From assembly GCA_021307315.1 (NCBI GenBank), contig JAJSPD010000029.1:310001-374000 (forward strand): DNA of 64,000 bases, written 5' to 3'. The notes under the pieces are model-generated. The model did no database searches, was not told the DNA's origin, and worked only from the letters and a program-made list of their open reading frames with translations. Shown here in pieces: positions 58,658 through 64,000 of the stretch (position 1 is its first letter; every line of letters begins with the position of its first letter). The translations under genes and the position numbers were made by a program. This DNA is from Bisporella sp. PMI_857 (lineage: Eukaryota > Ascomycota > Leotiomycetes > Helotiales > Helotiaceae).

Positions 58658-60067
58658 TTGCCATGCTCAGAAAGCAGGGCTTGGGTCCATGGTTGTCCAA
58701 GAAGGCCTCAGGAGGCGTTGAGGAAAGTTTCATCACGAGAGTGACGAACGTCGCAGAATGCTACCTGGTGACGACCTACTACGCCCTTGCATAACAGGGA
58801 CGGGCAAATGAAAAAGAATGAATGATTCCCTGAAAAGAAATGCAGTTCTCGACTCAATTGTAAATCGTTTCAATTAATACTAGTAACTGACTTTGATCAT
58901 CCTTGCCTTGTTCAATAACCGAATTCTGAGAACCAAAGAGTAAAGAAATTACAATTACAATTACACAATCTCAAAAACCCAATTGTTTGAAAGATAAGTC
59001 TTTATGTTATTCTGAACTATGGCATCATATAACGACCAACGTGCAACAACACAAAATGGGGTAATCAAATATAATAATTGATCAAATTGCAAATCGCAAA
59101 TCGAAATCATTAAATTAATAACGTAGTGCTTTTAACTTTTCTAGGCCCTCGCCATTCCTGGCGCTCTAGATTTTCCTGGCTTTCGACGTTTCTGGAGCTG
59201 TCAACTTTTCAAAGCTGGTTTTGTTTGTATTTTTTTTTAAAAAAAATTGAAAAAATTGAAAAAATTTGCTATGTAAAGGGTTGTCTTGGCATATTTGCTT
59301 TTTTTAAAAGTATTTTCAAGTATTTGTGTTTATATATATTTTTTTACCTTTAACAATAAAAAAAGAATACAGCTTTTAAGCCGAAAGCGCCAGGAACGTC
59401 CAGAGCGCCAGGAACGGCGAGGGGCATAGAAAAGTTAAAAGCACTACGTTATTAATTTAATGATTTCGATTTGCGATTTGCAATTTGATCAATTATTATA
59501 TTTGATTACCCTATTTTGCGTTGTCGCACGTTGGTCGTTAGTTCATGCTATACAAGGTCGTTATATCATGCCATAAAACCCATAGGGAAAGAGTTTTGGT
59601 CTACCAAGAATGTGACTACATAAAAGGAGTCACTATGTTACCGATTCGGCGAAGGTAGGACGCTCCAGAATGCCACGTGATATTTTCTAATTAGTGTATG
59701 GCACTAACTTATTTCCTTTAAGGTTCATGCACGTCATACCAATAGAGTTTTGATTCTTTGGTGTCCGAATTCAAGCCTTCAACACGACCAGTCTGTGAAC
59801 AATTTTCCTCCTTGCTTGAAGAAGAATCACCAACACTCGAGAAGTTTTATTGCTTTTGGAATCTAGCTGGAATGGACAGAATAGAGAGGGATCAGTGTTC
59901 TGGTATAAGAACACCGGAACCAAGGCATTTCCTTCGAGCTCTGAACTCCTTCTTGGACTCGGAAGTAACATAATATTCTTGCTCTACTAACTTCTAAATG
60001 GCAATTAAAATTTGGTAATGGTTTCAGAGTTTGCATAGCCAGTTTCGGTCATTTCCGCATGTTATCT
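58658..60067. other. Intergenic stretch hosting a foldback element
   Basis: No gene supported. Mostly occupied by the long-inverted-repeat element at 59018-59575. Confidence 0.5.
59018..59575. mobile_element. Non-autonomous foldback DNA element with long inverted repeats
   Basis: A 558-bp stretch whose ends, TATGGCATCATATAACGACC (59018-59037) and the complementary GGTCGTTATATCATGCCATA (59556-59575), open long inverted repeats. About 110 bp are almost identical: both arms contain AATCAAATATAATAATTGAT, GCAAATCGCAAATCGAAATC and AACGTAGTGCTTTTAACTTT. The right arm has an extra copy of about 23 bp containing a second ACGACC. The outer TA on each side could be the target duplication (Tc1/mariner-like), but this is not certain. 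No transposase is coded. The near-identity of the arms suggests recent origin or conversion. Confidence 0.85.
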
Positions 60068-61174
60068 TTATACAACAAAAGTTTCTAATGAACCTGGCGC
60101 AAAGAGTTCCTCTGGCTCGAACCTTCGTTTTGAGAGACCCTGACGAAAGTGATAGTCGAGAAATTTATACAGCACATGCTTATTCTCCTCAAAGCCGTCT
60201 TTCCACCATCTTGCATCTCCACCCATAAGTCTCTTCGTTTCTTCGACATGATGCTCTAGCCATGGTAGCATGTATCTCAAAGCAGCACGCTCCTCCAAGG
60301 GCTCGTAGCCTATCTCTAATGCCTTCGAGAGCGCTTTAGTCAGCGCCTTCGCAATCCAAGGGTTGGCATCATAAACAGAGCGCTTCAATGCAACGACATG
60401 CATGATCGGGAGTATTTTGGTCCGTTGATAATAGTCGGCTTCGACTTCTTTAAAATTTGGAAAAAGATACCCGACTTTGCTTGAGGTGTGAAAAGACGAA
60501 GGTTTCGTTGCACTGAAAATGGCATCAATTTCTCCATCTGCCAACATCTGGCTCAGGTTCTGGCCCTGCCGAATCTGGGTCACGCTGACTCCGGGTGGTA
60601 GGTTATGTGGAATTTTACTGCGTCTCTCGTGTTCCGATGGCTCAATCGCTCCAGTAAAGAACTTGACGCTCTCGATCGGGACACCAAACTCTTCCTCCAT
60701 GATGCCTCTTTGCCATACTGCGGCGGTCACTAAAAGATATTTTATTACTCTCATGTTATGCAACAGAGACGAGAATGACTCACTTTGGTACTCAGGGATG
60801 CCTATCTTTCTACCTTTAAGATCTTGAGGCTTCTCGATTTTGGCATCGAGGTTGATGTACATGGACTGGTGTCGAAAGAAACGTGACGGGAACACCGGTA
60901 TCGCTATAAAGTTTGGATTCTCCTCGTTCAGAGTCAACACATAGGAAGACAAGGAGAGTTCTGAAATGTCGAATTCCTGAAAGCGCAGCTGGCGGTAGAA
61001 CCTACGTAAAGTCAGTCAGCTAGGTTTGAAGTGACCATCATTGGATTCTCTTTACGTCTCTTCCACACGATAATTGAGAAAAGTCAGATCAATCCCCTCC
61101 ACACGGACCCTTCCATCCTCAATCGCCTTTGTGCGATCATAATCCCAACAAGCAAATGAGAGCTTTAGGACCAT
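60068..61174 (-). CDS. 4,5-dihydroxyphthalate decarboxylase-like protein
   Basis: Homologue of bacterial 4,5-dihydroxyphthalate decarboxylase, a PBP2-fold enzyme that turns 4,5-dihydroxyphthalate into protocatechuate. Three exons (61174-61056, 61001-60784, 60729-60068) give 332 residues, the family length. Matching segments: N-terminal DYDRTKAIEDGRVRVEG, FQEFDISELSLSSYVL, RHQSMYINLDAKI, KGRKIGIPEYQ-MTAAVWQRG (restored by splicing), MLADGEIDAI, PIMHVVALKRSVYDANPWIA and the ending FEPEELFAPGSLE. Start MVLKLSFACW is chosen; upstream in-frame methionines lack family similarity. The true substrate in this fungus is unknown. It diverges from the CMD-like gene. Confidence 0.88.
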
Positions 61175-61940
61175 CGTGGCTACGGCTTGTTTTGATAACG
61201 TCAGCTCAAACAAAGTGCAGAGTTTGAAGAATCGTAGACAACTCTGAAATCGGGCTCCAGCATTGAAGAAAGGATGAGACAGAAAATAGGTAGGCAAGCA
61301 TACCTCGGCACCATTAGCAGTTCTAACTCGTACTTGCTCGTACCAGTACCGGGGGTAGCGAAATGCAGCCGAGAGCAGGGGCTGTGGAGCAATGGACTGC
61401 AGATTCGCTACCCCACCAATAGCTACACCACCACGAATACTTCATCTGTCACTTCAATCTCTGTACTACAGCACCACTACTACTGTACCCCATCTCCAGC
61501 TTTTCTGTACAGCTGAATAATAGTCGACATGGCTGAAGGGGTCGCACTGGGGTAGTTTGCCGCGACTAGAAACTCCGATGCTTTCAATCCAGTAGTGCCT
61601 GATTCTGGATGTACCGGACGGAGTTTGTCAAATCTCCATCAAGGGAATTGAATGCCTAGGTATCTAACGACCATTACTGGCCCTCGACTCCTGGGAATGA
61701 AGTGTACGATAGCAGGAATGGAATAATGCAGATACTTTTCGAAACTAGTTGCGGAACCGTGGAGCACTAGAATGTGGTCACATGTCCGTATGAATTTAAA
61801 GCTGCAAGTGCCATTCATAGCTACTATCTCAAGTTTTTGCAGACTTGTCCATTGTGTATCCTGGCAACAGAAGATCTTTTTCGAGAACAAATACATTCCA
61901 CCAAACCAGCGTGGTCTATCATCAAACGGAATCCTCAACC
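61175..61940. promoter_or_regulatory. Divergent promoter of the decarboxylase-like and CMD-like genes
   Basis: 766 bp between two divergent genes. Contains GGGGTAG at 61352-61358 and 61549-61555 and the 10-mer CTACCCCACC at 61408-61417. An inverted pairing of this kind (CTACCCC and GGGGTAG) would suit a dimeric regulator; that is inference. Confidence 0.5.
61408..61417 (+). promoter_or_regulatory. CTACCCCACC motif, decarboxylase/CMD promoter
   Basis: Third exact copy of the 10-mer found at 43878 and 47213. It sits between the divergent decarboxylase-like and CMD-like genes. Confidence 0.4.
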
Positions 61941-62571
61941 ATGCGGATTGACTATATACGGAACCCGCCGGAAACCCATTCTGCTGAGGAGCAACGAATC
62001 GTAGAGAAGGTGAAAGAGTGTCGACATAACGTAGGTTTGGATTTGCTTCCTGTCGACCTGACCTTGCTACACGCTCCTCAAATCGCCGAAGGTAAGTAGG
62101 CATTGTTACCCTCTGTTGACTGCTTTCTCATCTTTCGAAGGCTGGCACGCCATCTTTGGCGCAATCCGTCACAGGAGCTCGCTTCCTGACGACATTCGAG
62201 AGATTGCAATATGTCGCACTGGTTTGATCAATCGCGCCTGGTACGAGTGGGGCATCCATAGTTCTATTCTTCTTGAATCTAAAAATTTCAACGAAGAGAA
62301 ACTCTCCGTTGTCAAGCAAGCCCATCCGACCTGCCCGGGGCCTCTCGACGATAGACAATGGGCGACCTTACGCTACGCAGATGCGATAACACGGCATGTC
62401 ACTGTTCCCCAAGAAATATTTGATGCAGTGAAAGCAGTCGGGTTCACTCAACAACAAATCGTTGAGCTAACCGCCACTATCGCGGGCTACAATATGGTAA
62501 GCCGTTTCTTAGTTGCGTTAGACATCGCAGAAGTAAATGACAAGGCACCGGAGTGGGCAGAGACGACTTGA
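61941..62571 (+). CDS. Carboxymuconolactone decarboxylase (CMD/AhpD-like) family protein
   Basis: Small all-helical protein, 193 residues, two exons 61941-62091 and 62141-62571. Members include gamma-carboxymuconolactone decarboxylase and AhpD peroxidase-type proteins. Visible: WHAIFGAIRHRSSLPDDIRE and IAICRTGLINRAWYEWGIHS, where the usual E-x2-x2-CxxC-x2-H motif is replaced by YEWGIHS. It therefore has no redox CxxC and looks like the decarboxylase-type branch rather than AhpD. The C-terminal helices VGFTQQQIVELTATIAGYNM are typical. It shares a promoter with the decarboxylase-like gene. Confidence 0.88.
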
Positions 62572-62965
62572 AGGGACGTAAAGATATGAAGAGTGGGGGT
62601 GAAGCAGGAGATTATTGGCAGGTTTAAACTAGAAGGTCTATCATCGCTTCAGCTACAAAATATACTAGAGGGGCCAAAAATAGACAATCTAGGGACCTTA
62701 TTCGGAACATGATGATAACATATGTCAATCACTCTTACTGAGAGTTCCCCAAGGCTAAATCGATAAACACACTTTCAAAGATTATCATATGCCCATCACT
62801 AGTGTTGAAAGTTCACCAAGGCCAAAGCAGTAAATACATTCTCAGATACTAAAGCGACTCATGTAACACAAGCATCAAGCTTCGCATACAGAACTTGGAG
62901 ACCCGTTGAACCTCGTCTTTTACCTATTACATCAGTATTTAGTCTCAAGTCCTCCTTCCAACTTC
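62572..62965. other. Intergenic stretch between convergent genes
   Basis: 3' flanks of the CMD-like gene and the P450. Contains an imperfect direct repeat (AGTTCCCCAAGGCTAAATCG / AGTTCACCAAGGCCAAAGCA) about 75 bp apart. No gene seen. Confidence 0.4.
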
Positions 62966-64000
62966 TCACTTCGCCGTCCCCGGTTGCCTCCTGCGCACTA
63001 TGACGTTGACATTTTTCTGTTGCTGGAACCACTCTCGCTGTAGTGTCCACGTCTTGTCCCCCGTTAACTCGAAGGCGTACTTGTGCAAGATTGAAGGCAG
63101 GAGTTTGTACATTTCGGTGTTGGCGATATGCTTCCCGATGCAGATCCTCTTGCCGTATCCAAACTGGAGAAAGTGTCGCTCCATGTTTGCCGCCGCCCGT
63201 TCTCCGTGGCGAATCCAGCGTTCTGGAATAAACTCATCCGCATCGTCTCCAAAGATCCCGTGGTCCATCTGCACCACGGCTGCGTTCATGCCTACTTCAT
63301 ACCCACCAGGGAAGTACGTACCACAGATATCGGCTCCCCCAGGAGGCACGACACGTGGTAAGCTGAGGCCGAGCGAGGGGTGAAGTCTAGTGGCTTCGGT
63401 CACCACTGCGCGCAGATATGGCAGTCTGTTAGAATCGCTGAAGCGTATCGGGTAGGTGAGTTTTTTATCAGCGAAGGCTGTATCGATCTCCTCTTGAAGT
63501 TTGACGAGCTTCTGCGGATGTTTGTGGAGGAAGTAAAAGATCGCGGTGAGTGCGGTGGAAGTTGTGTCAGATCCGGCAAAGATGATAGCAAATATTTCGG
63601 CAACCACATCTAGCATGCTAAAATTATTATTTTTGTCTTTATCGTTGGCGACATCGATTAGCTTGCTAAGGCCATCGTTAGGATTGACAACCTTCTTAGC
63701 TGCTATGTCGTCCAATCTCTGTTTCAATGTAGAATGTGCTTGTGCCTTGACTGTGAAGAATCCTAAGACCCCGGCCCGCGTTCTAGAAGACAAGAGCTGG
63801 CTCAGATGAACGATAGTTTGGAAGCCATAAGGGACGTAAGCAATCGCCGTGATCGGTTTGGTGAGGACCTCCAATAGCTCGGCCCAGCCGTTGACGTCGG
63901 TATTGTCGCGAATGAACCCCAATCCACCCTCCTGACCGTAGAACATCTCGCCGACGACATCAAATGTGTATTTTCGCATCCAGGTTGACATGTCGACAGT
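62966..64000 (-). CDS. Cytochrome P450 (C-terminal two thirds, runs off the window)
   Basis: Heme monooxygenase; the 3' end is in the window and the frame stays open to base 64000, so the N-terminus lies outside. Signatures: the I-helix oxygen motif AGSDTT, the ExxR motif (TEATRLHPSLGLSLPRVVP), PERW, and the heme-binding loop FGYGKRICIGKHIA with the axial Cys. It ends at 62966 with a basic tail. The pisatin-demethylase-like (CYP57/CYP-E-group) layout is a general impression only. It is intact, unlike the P450 remnant at 47406, and faces the CMD-like gene, so it is a likely pathway partner. Confidence 0.92.
   Translation of the reverse strand, partial: TVDMSTWMRKYTFDVVGEMFYGQEGGLGFIRDNTDVNGWAELLEVLTKPITAIAYVPYGFQTIVHLSQLLSSRTRAGVLGFFTVKAQAHSTLKQRLDDIAAKKVVNPNDGLSKLIDVANDKDKNNNFSMLDVVAEIFAIIFAGSDTTSTALTAIFYFLHKHPQKLVKLQEEIDTAFADKKLTYPIRFSDSNRLPYLRAVVTEATRLHPSLGLSLPRVVPPGGADICGTYFPGGYEVGMNAAVVQMDHGIFGDDADEFIPERWIRHGERAAANMERHFLQFGYGKRICIGKHIANTEMYKLLPSILHKYAFELTGDKTWTLQREWFQQQKNVNVIVRRRQPGTAK

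Overview
The window is nuclear DNA of a filamentous ascomycete (Pezizomycotina). Genes carry short introns (mostly 45-75 nt) with GTRNGT-like donors and CTAAC/CTAAT branch sites. The families are typical of this group: Zn2Cys6 regulators, a PTR2 transporter, SEC24, CFT2, F-box and 2EXR relatives. A helotialean (Leotiomycetes) source is my guess from gene style; it is inference only. I saw no convincing tRNA, rRNA or CRISPR array.

Left part (about 0-25.5 kb): a conserved housekeeping block. It holds a Zn2Cys6 regulator (302-2618), a POT/PTR2 peptide transporter (5821-7763), a conserved hypothetical acidic protein (10529-12406), an ankyrin-repeat protein (13226-13963, minus), SEC24 of the COPII coat (15080-18330, minus) diverging from CFT2/CPSF100 of the mRNA 3'-end machinery (19018-22100, plus), a small ORF (22575-22865, minus) and a 10-exon PLP aminotransferase (23294-25430, minus).

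Middle part (about 25.5-37 kb): a decayed, repeat-rich compartment. It holds a 2EXR-domain remnant, an atypical Rho-family GTPase with an intact spliced frame, the orphan C-terminus of a Baeyer-Villiger-type monooxygenase, dispersed repeats, and a large AAA-ATPase pseudogene. That pseudogene lacks its Walker A segment, carries a stop, and has a hAT-like MITE with an 8-bp target-site duplication inside one exon.

Right part (about 37-64 kb): an accessory catabolic or secondary-metabolic region. It contains a quinone-oxidoreductase-like enzyme, an EthD-like pseudogene, a Zn2Cys6 regulator, an SDR, an amidohydrolase with a signal-like N-terminus, an MDR alcohol dehydrogenase, a P450 remnant, an F-box pseudogene, a TRI12-type MFS transporter, a FAD aromatic hydroxylase-like enzyme, a TAXI-family (bacterial TRAP-type) binding-protein homologue, a 4,5-dihydroxyphthalate-decarboxylase-like protein, a carboxymuconolactone-decarboxylase-like protein and a P450 cut by the window edge. 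Two foldback elements lie among them. The combination of FAD hydroxylase, DHP decarboxylase-like enzyme, CMD-like enzyme, amidohydrolase-type decarboxylase, dehydrogenases, MFS and local regulator reads as a candidate aromatic-acid degradation or modification cluster with bacterial-type enzymes. It is the most interesting feature here. A 10-mer, CTACCCCACC, recurs exactly in three of its promoters.
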